From Pseudomonas fulva (GTDB lineage Bacteria > Pseudomonadota > Gammaproteobacteria > Pseudomonadales > Pseudomonadaceae): a stretch of DNA of 64,000 nt. The position numbers and the translations under genes are program-made. Shown piece by piece: positions 20,219 through 31,294 of this stretch; position 1 is the stretch's first letter, and each line of letters begins with the position of its first letter. The DNA is taken from positions 4,216,001 to 4,280,000 of the forward strand of contig NZ_CP082928.1 in assembly GCF_023517795.1 (NCBI RefSeq), written 5' to 3'. Below the pieces are notes generated by a model, which saw only the letters and a list, made by a program, of their open reading frames with translations, was not told the origin of the DNA and did no database searches.

Positions 20219-21487
20219 TTACAGAACGCTGAGCGGGTAGTTCACGTAGAAGCGAACTTCGTTGGTGTCGCTGATGTACTGATCGTTGACGTCCGAGTTG
20301 GCACGCAGCACCGAACCGCGCAGGCGGAAGGAAAGATCCTTAGCCGGGCCGTTTTGAACGGTGTATTTAACTTGGTTGAAGAACTCGTGTTCTTTACCGT
20401 TGTTGCTCTCGGCAGTCTGGATGTTGTCAGCCCAGATGTACGCGGTCTTGAAGCTCAGGCCAGGCACGCCATAAGTGGCGAAGTCAAGCTCGTAGCTGGC
20501 TTGCCAGCTGCGCTCGTCTTCCTGGTTGAAGTCGGACAGGAAGCTGTTGGCGAGGAAAATCGCGCCACCGCCATCGCCTACGCCGTAATCAAACCCACGG
20601 TCACCGGTGTTGCGCTGGTGAGCCAGAATGAAGGCGTGGGCGCCAACGCTGTACTTGGCCGCCAGGCTCCAGATGGTGTTGTCGCCACCGCCGAACTGAC
20701 GGTCGTAATCGCTCTTGTAGATATTGAAGTCGAAGCCCAGGGCCTGTTCTTCGGTCAGCGGCAGGTTGTAGTTCAGGTTGGCGTATTTACGCTTGTAACG
20801 GTCTTCCAGATCGCTGTAGTAGAGCGCAGCGCTGAAATCCTTGGTAAAGGCGTAAGAACCACCTGCCACATTGATGGATTTCAGAAGGCCGACGCCGTCG
20901 TCGTCACGCAAGCTGTCGCGACCGGACTGGTTCATTGCGTTTTGTGCAGTGAAGCGGCCCACGTTCAGCTCGAGACCTTCGATCTCGCGGCTGGTGATCA
21001 TGGTCCCTTCGAAGGTTTCCGGCAGCAGACGGCCGTCATCGTAGGCCAGAACCGGGAGGGCCGGCATCTGCGAGCCGTAGGTCAGCGTGGTGCTGGAAAT
21101 ACGTGCCTTGACTGCCGCATTGGCGATGCTCAGATCCTTGCCATCGTTCTCCGGGAACATGCCAACACCGCGACGGCCACCACCAGTGTCCAGCTGCCAC
21201 AGGGCGCCGGCGTAAGCGTTAACGCCGAAACCAACGGTGCCCTGGGTAAAGCCGGATTCGAACAGTGCACGGGCACTGGCGCCCCACTCTTCGGAATAAC
21301 CTTTGCCTTCGGTGCCGCGGGAAGCGCCGTTACGGGCATCGCGGTTGTAGTACATGCTGCGCGCCAGGAGCGACAGGGTGCTGTCTTCAACGAAACCCTT
21401 CGATTCGGACTGCTCCGAAGCCACTGCCATCTGAGAGGTACCCGCGGCCACAGCCAGGGCGATTACGCTCCACTTCATCACTCGCAT
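20219..21487 (-). CDS. OprD-family outer-membrane porin
   Basis: A 422-aa outer-membrane channel of the OprD family, which takes up basic amino acids, small peptides or carboxylates. Signal peptide: MRVMKWSVIALAVAAGTSQM with AxA cleavage near residue 24. Family hallmarks include SESKGFVEDSTLSLLARSMY, FESGFTQGTVGFGVNAY, the beta-strand repeats, YGVPGLSFKTAYIWADNI and the terminal SVL after FYVNYP. Gene order next to proS matches P. aeruginosa oprD (PA0958). Loops differ, so the substrate should not be assumed to be that of PaOprD. An AAAGGAG Shine-Dalgarno lies 8 nt before the ATG. Confidence 0.92.
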   Translation of the reverse strand: MRVMKWSVIALAVAAGTSQMAVASEQSESKGFVEDSTLSLLARSMYYNRDARNGASRGTEGKGYSEEWGASARALFESGFTQGTVGFGVNAYAGALWQLDTGGGRRGVGMFPENDGKDLSIANAAVKARISSTTLTYGSQMPALPVLAYDDGRLLPETFEGTMITSREIEGLELNVGRFTAQNAMNQSGRDSLRDDDGVGLLKSINVAGGSYAFTKDFSAALYYSDLEDRYKRKYANLNYNLPLTEEQALGFDFNIYKSDYDRQFGGGDNTIWSLAAKYSVGAHAFILAHQRNTGDRGFDYGVGDGGGAIFLANSFLSDFNQEDERSWQASYELDFATYGVPGLSFKTAYIWADNIQTAESNNGKEHEFFNQVKYTVQNGPAKDLSFRLRGSVLRANSDVNDQYISDTNEVRFYVNYPLSVL

Positions 21488-21579
21488 CGTGATTTGCTCC
21501 TTTGGTTTAGAAGAGTACTACCGCTGCTCAATAAGGTTGTTATGGCGAGCAGCTCTATTTCTTTTTGTGTCGAATGGAA

Positions 21580-21610
21580 CTTATAGCACGGCACTTTGTA
21601 TTGGCGATAG
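21580..21610 (-). promoter_or_regulatory. Candidate promoter of the OprD-family gene
   Basis: On the minus strand a TATAAG -10-like hexamer (21585-21580) is preceded by TG one base upstream, an extended -10 pattern. This would give a leader of about 90 nt before the AAAGGAG site. No good -35 is visible, consistent with activator-dependent expression. Inferred only. Confidence 0.35.
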
Positions 21611-21673
21611 TTTCGATCTATCCATTTCGTCGCCACCCTTGCGCTTGTCGTCGACCGCGAAAGGAGCGTCGCA

Positions 21674-21952
21674 ATGAGACAAACCCTAGCTGCAGAGTCC
21701 ATCCAACGATTTACAGCTCTATTACAAGGCCGGGAAGCGTTACCGCCCAGGCCCCATTCGGGAGCGTTGCGGGCTTTAAAGCAAAAGGCGTGCTCAAAAT
21801 TGCCAAAGCGGCTGAATTGCTGCGGTTCATCCGCATTCTTTTGTCGGGAAGTACAGATTATCGACCTAAATATGCGTTTTTCCGCACTCTTGTTAGCGTG
21901 CTTCTTAGTAGCTTGCTATCTATGTGCTCATGTTATTGATAATGAGTTTTAG
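21674..21952 (+). CDS. Possible small ORF (92 aa) with strong ribosome binding site
   Basis: An ATG 7 nt after AAAGGAG opens a 92-codon frame. The product is basic and Cys-rich, ending in a hydrophobic helix (MRFSALLLACFLVACYLCAH, about 67-86). Nothing in it matches a family I know, and its base composition is lower in GC than neighbours. The Shine-Dalgarno is the main support; it may instead be a leader ORF or chance. Low confidence. Confidence 0.25.
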   Translation: MRQTLAAESIQRFTALLQGREALPPRPHSGALRALKQKACSKLPKRLNCCGSSAFFCREVQIIDLNMRFSALLLACFLVACYLCAHVIDNEF

Positions 21953-22144
21953 TTGATGTTTGAGTGTGCAGGCCAATGTTTACTTTGGGAAACAATATGG
22001 TGCATCCGAAAAGCCAGGTTCGCAGGTCGTGCGACTTCTTGGTGCGCCTGTTTCGGGGTTAATTTTCAGCACCTTGCCGGGTATGCTGCGGCCTTTGTCG
22101 GGTTGCACGCCGATCCGTTGGATGACTTGAAATGAGGTGAGCAC

Positions 22145-22570
22145 ATGTTCGTACTGGATCCGCGTTTGCAGCAGGACACCTTCGTACTGGGGGACCTGCC
22201 GTTGAGTCGCGTACTGCTCAGTAACGATGCCCGATACCCCTGGTTCATCCTGGTGCCGCGACGCGAAGAGGTCAGCGAGGTGTTTCAGTTGAGCGCTGAG
22301 GATCAGCAGGCGCTATGGGCCGAGACCGCCCTGCTGGGCGAGGTGCTCAAGGATGCGTTCAAGGCTGACAAGATCAATATCGCCACCCTGGGTAACGTGG
22401 TCAGTCAGCTGCACATGCACGTGATCGTGCGCTATCGCGGCGACGACGCCTGGCCTGCCCCGGTGTGGGGACGCCATCCGGCCACGCCCTATGAGCAGCA
22501 GCAGGTAGCGGCGCTGCGCGACAAATTGCGATCGGTCATGCCGGGGCACTACCGGGCAGGGGAGGTCTGA
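22145..22570 (+). CDS. HIT-family hydrolase-like protein
   Basis: A 141-aa histidine-triad superfamily protein; relatives hydrolyse nucleoside phosphoramidates or dinucleotides. The fold signature is seen in YPWFILVPRREEVSEVFQLS and the active-site strand VSQLHMHVIVRYRGD. The triad reads Q-L-H-M-H-V-I (Gln88, His90, His92), so the first His of the classic HxHxH is Gln while the nucleophilic middle/last His are kept. Its stop is immediately followed by the slyX ATG, so the two are one operon. Confidence 0.9.
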   Translation: MFVLDPRLQQDTFVLGDLPLSRVLLSNDARYPWFILVPRREEVSEVFQLSAEDQQALWAETALLGEVLKDAFKADKINIATLGNVVSQLHMHVIVRYRGDDAWPAPVWGRHPATPYEQQQVAALRDKLRSVMPGHYRAGEV

Positions 22571-22777
22571 ATGAGCGGGCTGGAAGAGCGTATCGTCGAG
22601 CTGGAGAGCCGCCTGGCCTTTCAGGACGACACCATCCAGGCGCTCAATGATGCCCTGGTGGAACAGCAGAAATTGATCGAGCGCCTGCAGGTGCAGATGC
22701 AGGCGCTGGCCAAGCGTCAGGAAGAAGTGAATCCGTTCAGCGCTTCGCAGGATGAAGCGCCGCCGCCTCATTATTGA
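22571..22777 (+). CDS. slyX: SlyX family coiled-coil protein
   Basis: A 68-aa protein formed almost entirely of heptad repeats ([39 protein letters not shown]), then a short tail ending in PPPHY, the typical SlyX C-terminus. Function is unknown. It starts directly at the HIT stop codon and ends before a strong terminator. Confidence 0.93.
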   Translation: MSGLEERIVELESRLAFQDDTIQALNDALVEQQKLIERLQVQMQALAKRQEEVNPFSASQDEAPPPHY

Positions 22778-22795
22778 TGGCGGCCCGCTCGAATG

Positions 22796-22823
22796 AAAAA
22801 GCCCCGCATCCGCGGGGCTTTTC
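22796..22823. terminator. Bidirectional intrinsic terminator
   Basis: A 7-bp GC stem (22801-22807 with 22812-22818) flanked by A-run on the left and TTTT on the right. It serves slyX (+) and the convergent cold-shock-domain gene (-). Confidence 0.88.
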
Positions 22824-22836
22824 GTTGGCAGGTGTA

Positions 22837-23436
22837 TCAGCGCCGCGTCGGCAGCGCCGCGATCACGTCTTCCGCCTGCAGGCCTTTGTCGCGCTGCATC
22901 ACGGAAAACTCCACGCGCTGGCCTTCCACCAGAACGCGGTGGCCTTCGCCGCGGATCGCACGGAAGTGCACGAAGATGTCTTCGCCAGCGTCGCGGGAAA
23001 TGAAGCCGAATCCTTTCGAGGTGTTGAACCACTTCACGGTGCCGGTTTCGCGATCACCCAGGTCTTGCTGTGGTGCTGCCTTCTTTCTGTCGAAGCGCAG
23101 GTTGGTGCCAAGGTGCAGGGCAACGGCCAGGGCGATGATCAGCAGGCTGAACAGCAGGGCAGGCTGTTCGGCGATCAGGGGCAGTGGGGCCAGCAGGATC
23201 AGCGCTTGCAGCAGCGTGCCGAGGATCAGCAGGGCACATGCCAGGTTTTGCAGATGTTGACGGGCGTTGCTGTGCCACAGTGGAAACTGCGTAGCCAGCA
23301 GCAGGTTGAGGAAGCCGAACAGCGCCAGGCACAGCGCATCGGGATGTTGCAGGAACGACTGGCCGTCATTGAGGCCGGGGGCGATGGATAACAGCAGGGC
23401 CGACAGCCCCACCAGCAGGTGGACGATTTTAAACAT
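22837..23436 (-). CDS. Membrane protein with C-terminal cold-shock domain
   Basis: A 199-aa protein with two parts. Residues 1-115 hold four hydrophobic segments ([80 protein letters not shown]). Residues about 130-199 are a cold-shock/OB domain with [20 protein letters not shown] (RNP1) and [10 protein letters not shown] (RNP2), which binds single-stranded nucleic acid. The start at 23436 removes an unlikely 43-residue extension. Matches the probable cold-shock protein next to slyX and dps in P. aeruginosa. The membrane anchor suggests RNA binding at the inner membrane; inferred. Confidence 0.88.
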   Translation of the reverse strand: MFKIVHLLVGLSALLLSIAPGLNDGQSFLQHPDALCLALFGFLNLLLATQFPLWHSNARQHLQNLACALLILGTLLQALILLAPLPLIAEQPALLFSLLIIALAVALHLGTNLRFDRKKAAPQQDLGDRETGTVKWFNTSKGFGFISRDAGEDIFVHFRAIRGEGHRVLVEGQRVEFSVMQRDKGLQAEDVIAALPTRR

Positions 23437-23641
23437 GTTCAACGCACTCACTCGATAAAGGAACACCAGGAACAGCTGGCTCCACGCGATTTGCCGTGAC
23501 GTAAGGGCGATGAAGGTTCGGGAGGGCCAGCCTATGCACCGGCCCAGGAGTTGGGATGGCGGCACGGGGCGTATTTAACAGCAAAGAGAAGGGCTACTCA
23601 AATGGACGCGCTGCGCTGTCGGTTGCGGCGAGATGAAACGA

Positions 23642-23667
23642 AACAGGGCTGCCGCGGCAGCCCTGTT
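23642..23667 (-). terminator. Intrinsic terminator of dps
   Basis: A perfect 12-bp stem with a 2-nt apparent loop (23642-23653 with 23656-23667); on the minus strand it is followed by TTTCGTTTC. It lies 11 bp past the dps stop. Confidence 0.7.
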
Positions 23668-23677
23668 GGCGCAACGG

Positions 23678-24148
23678 TCAGGCAGCCAGCAGGCTGCGCA
23701 GCATCCACGCGGTTTTCTCGTGAACCTGCATGCGCTGGGTCAGCAGGTCGGCGGTCGGCTCGTCGCTGACCTTGTCGAGCAGCGGGAAGATGCCGCGAGC
23801 GGTGCGGACTACCGCTTCCTGGCCCTGCACCAGCAGCTTGATCATCTCATCGGCGCTCGGTACGCCTTCCTCTTCCTTGATCGAGGAGAGGCGGGCGTAA
23901 GCCGCGTAGGTGCCTGGCGCAGGGAAGCCCAGGGCGCGGATGCGTTCGGCGATGGCGTCGACGGCAAGTGCCAGTTCGGTGTACTGACCTTCGAACATCA
24001 GGTGCAGGGTGTTGAACATCGGCCCGGTAACGTTCCAGTGGAAGTTGTGGGTTTTCAGGTACAGGGTGTAGGTGTCCGCGAGCAGGCGCGACAGGCCTTC
24101 GGCGATGGCTTCGCGATCCTGTTCGGCGATACCGATATTGATTTCCAT
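23678..24148 (-). CDS. dps: Dps family ferritin-like DNA-protection protein
   Basis: A 156-aa four-helix ferritin-like protein that oxidises Fe(II) with H2O2 and forms dodecamers. Ferroxidase-site residues are in [20 protein letters not shown] and [20 protein letters not shown]. The C-terminal [12 protein letters not shown] is typical of the Pseudomonas protein. The ATG at 24148 follows AGGAGAG; a 69-codon upstream extension over the promoter region is rejected. Stress control is likely, but no OxyR site can be identified by eye. Confidence 0.93.
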   Translation of the reverse strand: MEINIGIAEQDREAIAEGLSRLLADTYTLYLKTHNFHWNVTGPMFNTLHLMFEGQYTELALAVDAIAERIRALGFPAPGTYAAYARLSSIKEEEGVPSADEMIKLLVQGQEAVVRTARGIFPLLDKVSDEPTADLLTQRMQVHEKTAWMLRSLLAA

Positions 24149-24432
24149 GGTTGCTCTCCTAATTGGGCCAATGGGTAAAGAGTCGATGGCAAAAAGCCTA
24201 TCATGACCGTTCGTCACATGCTCCGGGTTCATCTCAATGACGATCATGCTTTGAATCAATCGCAGCGCATCGGGTTCACCTCTTTTGCCAGGGCGATGGC
24301 GCATATCACGTGCTGCGCCCTGCCGATAAAGGCTATATAATTCCGCCCTTTTCACGCGTGCGGCTCAGGCGCCTTGCCCGATGGCAGGCGATGTCGACGA
24401 ATTCAGAACCGATCAGAGAAGCGAACCCGATC

Positions 24433-26208
<1,776 letters not shown>

Positions 26209-26377
26209 TAACCTGCTGCGCTTGATCATGCTGCGTTGGAAAGCGGTTCGAAATGCTCATTTGCCACAGCAAACTGCGCTTTCTCGCCGCTTTTCGTCTT
26301 GCCTGATCTGCGCTCGCGACGGTTCTCGTCTCGGCTTGTGCCGGCTGCAAACTAATTTGAAGGAAATGGAGTGAGTT

Positions 26378-27124
26378 ATGGCTGGTCATTCCAAATGGGC
26401 CAACATCAAGCACCGCAAGGGGCGTCAGGACGCCAAGCGCGGCAAGATCTTCACCAAGCTGATCCGCGAGCTGACGGTCGCTGCCAAGCACGGCGGTCCG
26501 ATCCCGGCGGATAATCCGCGCCTGCGTCTGGCCGTCGACAAGGCGCTGACCAACAACATGTCGCGCGACGTGATCGACCGCGCCATCGCCCGGGGTGCCG
26601 GTAACAACGAAGCCGACAATGTGGTCGAGTTCAGCTACGAGGGTTACGCACCGAGTGGCGTGGCGATCATCGTCGAAGTGATGACCGACAACCGTAACCG
26701 CACCGCTGCCGAAGTGCGTCATGCCTTCACCAAATGCGGTGGCAACCTCGGCACCGACGGCTCGGTTGCCTATATGTTCGAGCGCAAGGGGCAGATCAGC
26801 TTCGCCTCGGTGGATGAAGATGCGCTGATGGAAGCGGCCCTGGAAGCCGGCGCCGATGACGTGGAGATGGGCGAGGAGGGCGCAGCCCTGGTGTCGACCA
26901 GCTTCACCGAGTTCCATGCCGTCAACGAAGCCCTGGCAGCGGCCGGCTTCAAGGCCGAGGAAGCGGAGATCGCCATGATCCCGTCGATCAGTGCGCCGAT
27001 CACCGACCTGGAAACCGCGCAGAAAGTCTTCAAGCTGATCGACATGCTCGAAGACCTGGATGACGTGCAGAACGTCTACCACAACGCCGAAGTCTCCGAC
27101 GAGATCATGGAGCAGCTGGGCTGA
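26378..27124 (+). CDS. yebC: YebC/PmpR family transcriptional regulator
   Basis: A 248-aa protein of the YebC family (TACO1 in mitochondria), with [20 protein letters not shown] at the N-terminus and [20 protein letters not shown] in the middle. In P. aeruginosa the orthologue PmpR represses pqsR and quinolone signalling; more recent work ties the family to translation of difficult peptide stretches. ATG preceded by GGAAATGGAGT. It lies between aspS and ruvC, its conserved place. Confidence 0.95.
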   Translation: MAGHSKWANIKHRKGRQDAKRGKIFTKLIRELTVAAKHGGPIPADNPRLRLAVDKALTNNMSRDVIDRAIARGAGNNEADNVVEFSYEGYAPSGVAIIVEVMTDNRNRTAAEVRHAFTKCGGNLGTDGSVAYMFERKGQISFASVDEDALMEAALEAGADDVEMGEEGAALVSTSFTEFHAVNEALAAAGFKAEEAEIAMIPSISAPITDLETAQKVFKLIDMLEDLDDVQNVYHNAEVSDEIMEQLG

Positions 27125-27141
27125 TCCAGCGCTGCATCCAG

Positions 27142-27177
27142 GCCGGAAGTCTGCCATTGTGCGCTTCCGGCTTTTTT
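27142..27177 (+). terminator. Intrinsic terminator of yebC
   Basis: An 8-bp stem (27142-27149 with 27164-27171) and six T. It lies 18 bp past the yebC stop and separates yebC from the ruv operon. Confidence 0.85.
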
Positions 27178-27322
27178 ATGGGCGCCTTTCGCTGGCTGGA
27201 GCTTGCCGATCGAGGGTCGTCTAGGCCAAATCCTTTGAGTGACGGCTGGCGCTCGGCGCCCCTATACTCGCGCCTGGATAAATAGACAGTGTGGCGACCA
27301 GCGCCACGGGTGGATGACTGGC

Positions 27323-27847
27323 ATGACGCTGATTCTGGGAATCGACCCCGGTTCCCGCATTACCGGCTATGGGGTGATACGCGATACCGGGCGCACCTGC
27401 GAGTACGTGGCTTCCGGGTGCATCCGCACCGGTGCCGGGCCCCTGGCCGAGCGCTTGCAGATCGTGTTTCGTGGCGTCAGTGAGGTGATTCGTACCTTCG
27501 GGCCGGTGACCATGGGCATCGAACAGGTGTTCATGGCGCGCAATGCCGACTCCGCACTCAAACTCGGCCAGGCGCGGGGCGCGGCCATCGTCGCCGCCGT
27601 CGAGGCGGGCCTCGAGGTCAGCGAATACACCGCCACCCAGGTCAAGCAGGCGGTGGTCGGCACCGGTGGGGCCGACAAGGAGCAGGTGCAGATGATGGTC
27701 ATGCACCTGCTCAAGCTGGTGCAGAAACCGCAGATCGATGCCTCCGATGCCCTGGGTATCGCCCTGTGCCACGCCCACCACCGGCAGAGTCTGATTCCCC
27801 ATGGTCTGGCCAGCGCCAAGCGGCGTGGTGGCCGGCTTCGTTTATAG
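27323..27847 (+). CDS. ruvC: Holliday junction endonuclease RuvC
   Basis: A 174-aa resolvase that cuts Holliday junctions symmetrically as a dimer. Catalytic acids are Asp8 ([15 protein letters not shown]), the Glu in [10 protein letters not shown], and the Asp pair in [16 protein letters not shown]. An ATG three codons upstream (27314) is possible; 27323 is chosen by family alignment ([12 protein letters not shown]). First gene of ruvCAB. Confidence 0.97.
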   Translation: MTLILGIDPGSRITGYGVIRDTGRTCEYVASGCIRTGAGPLAERLQIVFRGVSEVIRTFGPVTMGIEQVFMARNADSALKLGQARGAAIVAAVEAGLEVSEYTATQVKQAVVGTGGADKEQVQMMVMHLLKLVQKPQIDASDALGIALCHAHHRQSLIPHGLASAKRRGGRLRL

Positions 27848-27930
27848 GCAGTCGTTCAGGTCGGTGGCAGCTCGTCGCAGCTGCGCGTGACCTCGGGCGG
27901 TATTGAATCTTCTATGTAAGGAATGCGTCG

Positions 27931-28536
27931 GTGATCGGACGTTTACGCGGCACCCTGGCGGAAAAGCAGCCGCCACATTTGATTCTGGATGTGAACGGTC
28001 TGGGCTATGAGCTGGAAGTCCCCATGACCACGTTGTACCGTTTGCCCCCGGTAGGCGAGCCGCTGACGCTGCATACCCACCTGGTGGTGCGCGAGGATGC
28101 TCACCTGCTTTACGGCTTTTTCGAGAAGCGCGAGCGCGAGCTGTTCCGTGAGCTGATCCGCCTCAATGGCGTCGGCCCCAAGTTGGCCCTGGCGCTGATG
28201 TCCGGGCTGGAGATCGACGAGCTGGTGCGCTGCGTGCAGGCCCAGGATACCGCCGCGCTGGTGAAGATTCCCGGGGTCGGCAAGAAGACCGCCGAGCGCC
28301 TGCTGGTCGAACTCAAGGATCGCTTCAAGGCCTGGGAAGCGGTACCTGGCATGGCGCCACTGGTGGTTGAACCTCATGCCGGGGGCGCAGTCTCAAGCGC
28401 GGAGAATGATGCGGTGAGTGCGCTTATCTCCCTGGGCTACAAGCCTCAGGAAGCCAGTCGTGCCGTTTCGGCAGTCAAAGAAGATGGTTTGAGTAGTGAA
28501 GACATGATCCGCCGCGCGCTGAAAGGAATGCTCTAG
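27931..28536 (+). CDS. ruvA: Holliday junction branch migration protein RuvA
   Basis: A 201-aa protein that binds the four-way junction as a tetramer and loads RuvB. It starts at GTG ([14 protein letters not shown]) after AAGGAA. Domains: OB fold (1-64), two helix-hairpin-helix motifs ([15 protein letters not shown] and [18 protein letters not shown]), a flexible linker, and the C-terminal RuvB-binding domain ending [11 protein letters not shown]. RuvB starts at the next base. Confidence 0.97.
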   Translation: MIGRLRGTLAEKQPPHLILDVNGLGYELEVPMTTLYRLPPVGEPLTLHTHLVVREDAHLLYGFFEKRERELFRELIRLNGVGPKLALALMSGLEIDELVRCVQAQDTAALVKIPGVGKKTAERLLVELKDRFKAWEAVPGMAPLVVEPHAGGAVSSAENDAVSALISLGYKPQEASRAVSAVKEDGLSSEDMIRRALKGML

Positions 28537-29592
28537 ATGCTCGACGCCGACAGGTTGGTGACGGCGGGCAGTCGCGACCGCGACGAGCAGGTCGACCGCG
28601 CCATTCGCCCGCTCAAGCTGGCCGAGTACATCGGCCAGCCGGTGGTGCGCGAGCAGATGGAGCTGTTCATCCAGGCGGCGCGCGGGCGCAAGGAGTCCCT
28701 GGATCACACCCTGATCTTCGGCCCACCCGGCCTTGGCAAGACCACCCTGGCCAACATCATTGCCCAGGAAATGCAGGTTTCCATCAAGAGCACCTCGGGC
28801 CCGGTGCTCGAGCGCCCCGGCGACCTGGCGGCGCTGCTGACCAATCTCGAGCCGGGTGATGTGCTGTTCATCGATGAAATCCATCGCCTCTCGCCCATCG
28901 TCGAAGAAGTGCTGTACCCGGCGATGGAGGACTTCCAGCTCGACATCATGATCGGTGAGGGACCGGCTGCTCGCTCGATCAAGCTGGATCTGCCGCCGTT
29001 CACCCTGGTCGGCGCCACCACGCGGGCCGGCATGCTGACCAATCCATTACGTGACCGTTTCGGTATCGTCCAGCGCCTGGAGTTCTACAACACCGAAGAC
29101 CTGGCCACCATCGTCAGCCGTGCCGCCGGCATCCTCGGCCTGCCCATCGAGGCGCGCGGCGCCGTGGAGATCGCCCGTCGCGCCCGCGGCACGCCGCGAA
29201 TCGCCAACCGCCTGCTGCGCCGCGTACGCGATTTCGCCGAGGTGCGTGGCCAGGGCGCGATCACCCAGCAGGTCGCCGACCTGGCGCTGAACCTGCTGGA
29301 CGTCGATGAGCGCGGTTTCGATCACCAGGATCGACGCCTGCTGCTGACCATGATCGAGAAGTTCGACGGCGGCCCGGTAGGGGTCGACAGCCTGGCCGCG
29401 GCGATCAGCGAGGAGCGGCACACCATCGAGGACGTGCTCGAGCCGTACCTGATCCAGCAGGGTTACATCATGCGCACGCCGAGAGGGCGCGTGGTGACCC
29501 GTCACGCTTACCTGCACTTCGGCCTGAACGCGCCCAAACGCATGGACGAGCGGCCAACGCTCGACCTGTTCAATGATGGAGACGCGCCATGA
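28537..29592 (+). CDS. ruvB: Holliday junction helicase RuvB
   Basis: A 351-aa AAA+ motor that drives branch migration. Walker [21 protein letters not shown] (about 63-82), Walker [13 protein letters not shown], sensor 1 [11 protein letters not shown], Arg finger region in [16 protein letters not shown], and a C-terminal winged helix ending before [16 protein letters not shown] abuts the ruvA stop. A 16-codon mini-ORF overlaps its stop codon (see the 29589-29639 entry). Confidence 0.98.
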   Translation: MLDADRLVTAGSRDRDEQVDRAIRPLKLAEYIGQPVVREQMELFIQAARGRKESLDHTLIFGPPGLGKTTLANIIAQEMQVSIKSTSGPVLERPGDLAALLTNLEPGDVLFIDEIHRLSPIVEEVLYPAMEDFQLDIMIGEGPAARSIKLDLPPFTLVGATTRAGMLTNPLRDRFGIVQRLEFYNTEDLATIVSRAAGILGLPIEARGAVEIARRARGTPRIANRLLRRVRDFAEVRGQGAITQQVADLALNLLDVDERGFDHQDRRLLLTMIEKFDGGPVGVDSLAAAISEERHTIEDVLEPYLIQQGYIMRTPRGRVVTRHAYLHFGLNAPKRMDERPTLDLFNDGDAP

Positions 29593-29639
29593 AAAAAATA
29601 CTTGCGCGCCCGATTGGCAAGACACGGGGCTGGCACTAG
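29589..29639 (+). CDS. Possible 16-aa leader ORF between ruvB and ybgC
   Basis: An ATG inside the ruvB stop (ATGA overlap) opens a frame for [16 protein letters not shown] and ends 3 nt before the ybgC start. It could carry ribosomes from ruvB to ybgC by coupling. Only arrangement supports it; no homology is known to me. Confidence 0.2.
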   Translation: MKKILARPIGKTRGWH

Positions 29640-29642
29640 AGT

Positions 29643-30098
29643 ATGCGCGCGCAAGATGCCGGTCAGCCGTTCGCCCATCGCTGTCGTGTCTATTACGAGG
29701 ACACCGATGCGGGCGGAGTCGTCTATTACGTCAACTACCTCAAATTCATGGAGCGGGCCCGTACCGAGCGACTGCGTGAACTGGGTTTTTCCCAGTCGAC
29801 GTTGGCCGGTGAGGGGCTGCTGTTCGTCGTGCACTCCAGCGAAGCGCGCTACCACGCGCCGGCGCGACTGGACGACGAGTTGCTGGTCAGTGCTGAAGTG
29901 TATGAGTTGAACCGCGCCAGCCTGCGCTTTCGTCAGCAGGTCAGGCGGGCGGCGGATGACGTGCTGCTTTGCGAAGGGCAGTTTCTGGTGGCCTGTGTGC
30001 GCGCCGATAATTTCAAACCCCGGGCCATGCCCCCGTCTCTGCGAACGGCGTTCGCTGAGCAGGGTGACGGTGCCGGTACATCTACTGCAGGAGAGTAA
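29643..30098 (+). CDS. ybgC: Tol-Pal-associated acyl-CoA thioesterase YbgC
   Basis: A 151-aa hot-dog-fold thioesterase of the 4-hydroxybenzoyl-CoA type. The catalytic Asp is in the signature [19 protein letters not shown] (about 18-36). It is the conserved first gene of the tol-pal cluster, 2 bp before tolQ, and is thought to act on acyl thioesters in envelope phospholipid metabolism. The ATG at 29643 is close to typical family length (about 135-150 aa). Confidence 0.95.
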   Translation: MRAQDAGQPFAHRCRVYYEDTDAGGVVYYVNYLKFMERARTERLRELGFSQSTLAGEGLLFVVHSSEARYHAPARLDDELLVSAEVYELNRASLRFRQQVRRAADDVLLCEGQFLVACVRADNFKPRAMPPSLRTAFAEQGDGAGTSTAGE

Positions 30099-30100
30099 GC

Positions 30101-30802
30101 GTGGAAGCCAACGCAAATGCCGTTGACCACATGTCGATGTGGAGTCTGATCAGCAACGCCAGCCTGGTGGTGCAGTTGGTGATGCTGACCCTGGTGGCCG
30201 CATCGGTCATCTCATGGGTGATGATTTTCCAGCGCAGCAATTTCCTGCGCTCGGCCAAACGTTCGCTCGACAGCTTCGAGGAGCGCTTCTGGTCGGGTAT
30301 CGACCTCTCCAAGCTCTATCGCCAGGCCGGCAGCAACCCGGATCCGGACTCGGGCCTGGAGCAGATCTTCCGTGCCGGTTTCAAGGAATTCTCCCGCCTG
30401 CGTCAGCAGCCTGGCATGGACCCGGATGCAGTGATGGACGGCGTGGCGCGTGCCATGCGCGTCGCCATTTCCCGTGAGGAAGAGAAGCTGGAGATCAGCT
30501 TGCCGTTCCTCGCCACCGTCGGTTCCACCAGCCCGTACATCGGTCTGTTCGGTACCGTGTGGGGGATCATGAACTCCTTCCGCGGCCTGGCGCAGGTGCA
30601 GCAGGCGACCCTGGCCACCGTTGCGCCAGGCATCGCCGAAGCGCTGATCGCCACGGCCATCGGCCTGTTCGCGGCCATCCCGGCGGTTATCGCCTACAAC
30701 CGTTTCTCCGCTCGCGGTGAAATGCTGATCGGCCGCTACTACACCTTCGCCGACGAATTCCAGGCGATCCTGCACCGCAAAGTACACAGCAGCGAAGAAT
30801 AA
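30101..30802 (+). CDS. tolQ: Tol-Pal system proton channel subunit TolQ
   Basis: A 233-aa inner-membrane protein of the MotA/TolQ/ExbB family; five copies form the proton channel with TolR. It starts at GTG after GGAG. Three membrane helices: about 15-40 (LVVQLVMLTLVAASVISWVM), 135-157 (GSTSPYIGLFGTVWGIMNSF) and 168-195 (TVAPGIAEALIATAIGLFAA). These carry the conserved Thr and Gly of the ion path. Confidence 0.97.
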   Translation: MEANANAVDHMSMWSLISNASLVVQLVMLTLVAASVISWVMIFQRSNFLRSAKRSLDSFEERFWSGIDLSKLYRQAGSNPDPDSGLEQIFRAGFKEFSRLRQQPGMDPDAVMDGVARAMRVAISREEEKLEISLPFLATVGSTSPYIGLFGTVWGIMNSFRGLAQVQQATLATVAPGIAEALIATAIGLFAAIPAVIAYNRFSARGEMLIGRYYTFADEFQAILHRKVHSSEE

Positions 30803-30835
30803 GCTTCCGGCGCACTCAACACAGGTTTCAATACC

Positions 30836-31294
30836 ATGGCCAGAGCCAGAATTCGCAACAGACGCAAGCCCGTCGCCGAGATGAACGTGGTGCCCTACAT
30901 CGACGTGATGTTGGTGCTGCTGGTCATCTTTATGGTGACGGCGCCGATGCTCAACCAGGGCGTCAAGGTCGACCTGCCGCAGGTCAGCAGCGAAGTGCTG
31001 CCCCAGGACAACGACTCCCAGGTGCTGACCATCTCCATCAAGTCCGACAAGTCGTACTACTGGAACATGGGCACCGAGGTGGACACCGATACCGTCCAGG
31101 ATCGTGCACTGACCCTTGACGAGATGACCCGCGCGGTGACCGCCATCATCAACCAGACCCGCAGTCAGGGTAAGCAGGTGCAGGTGTTCGTGCGCGGCGA
31201 CAAGGCCGTCGACTACGGCACCGTGATGTCCGCCATGGGCGGCCTGCAGCAGGCGGGCGTGGGTAACGTCGGCCTGATCACCGAGGCGCCCTGA
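30836..31294 (+). CDS. tolR: Tol-Pal system stator protein TolR
   Basis: A 152-aa ExbD/TolR protein with one membrane helix carrying the proton-carrying Asp (AEMNVVPYIDVMLVLLVIFM, about 15-34; Asp in YIDVML). A periplasmic domain with the usual DLPQVSSEVLPQ and KAVDYGTVMSAMGGLQQAGV follows. Its stop overlaps the tolA start by one base. Confidence 0.97.
   Translation: MARARIRNRRKPVAEMNVVPYIDVMLVLLVIFMVTAPMLNQGVKVDLPQVSSEVLPQDNDSQVLTISIKSDKSYYWNMGTEVDTDTVQDRALTLDEMTRAVTAIINQTRSQGKQVQVFVRGDKAVDYGTVMSAMGGLQQAGVGNVGLITEAP

Larger units (their letters stand above)
21488..22144. other. AT-rich intergenic region between oprD-family gene and HIT gene
   Basis: 657 bp without an established gene. It holds the leader and promoter of the porin gene on its left side, and a noticeably AT-rich patch (about 21880-21970, with runs such as TTATTGATAATGAG). 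The HIT gene's GAGGTGAG Shine-Dalgarno is at the right end. One short ORF with a strong Shine-Dalgarno (21674-21952) is listed separately. Confidence 0.6.
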
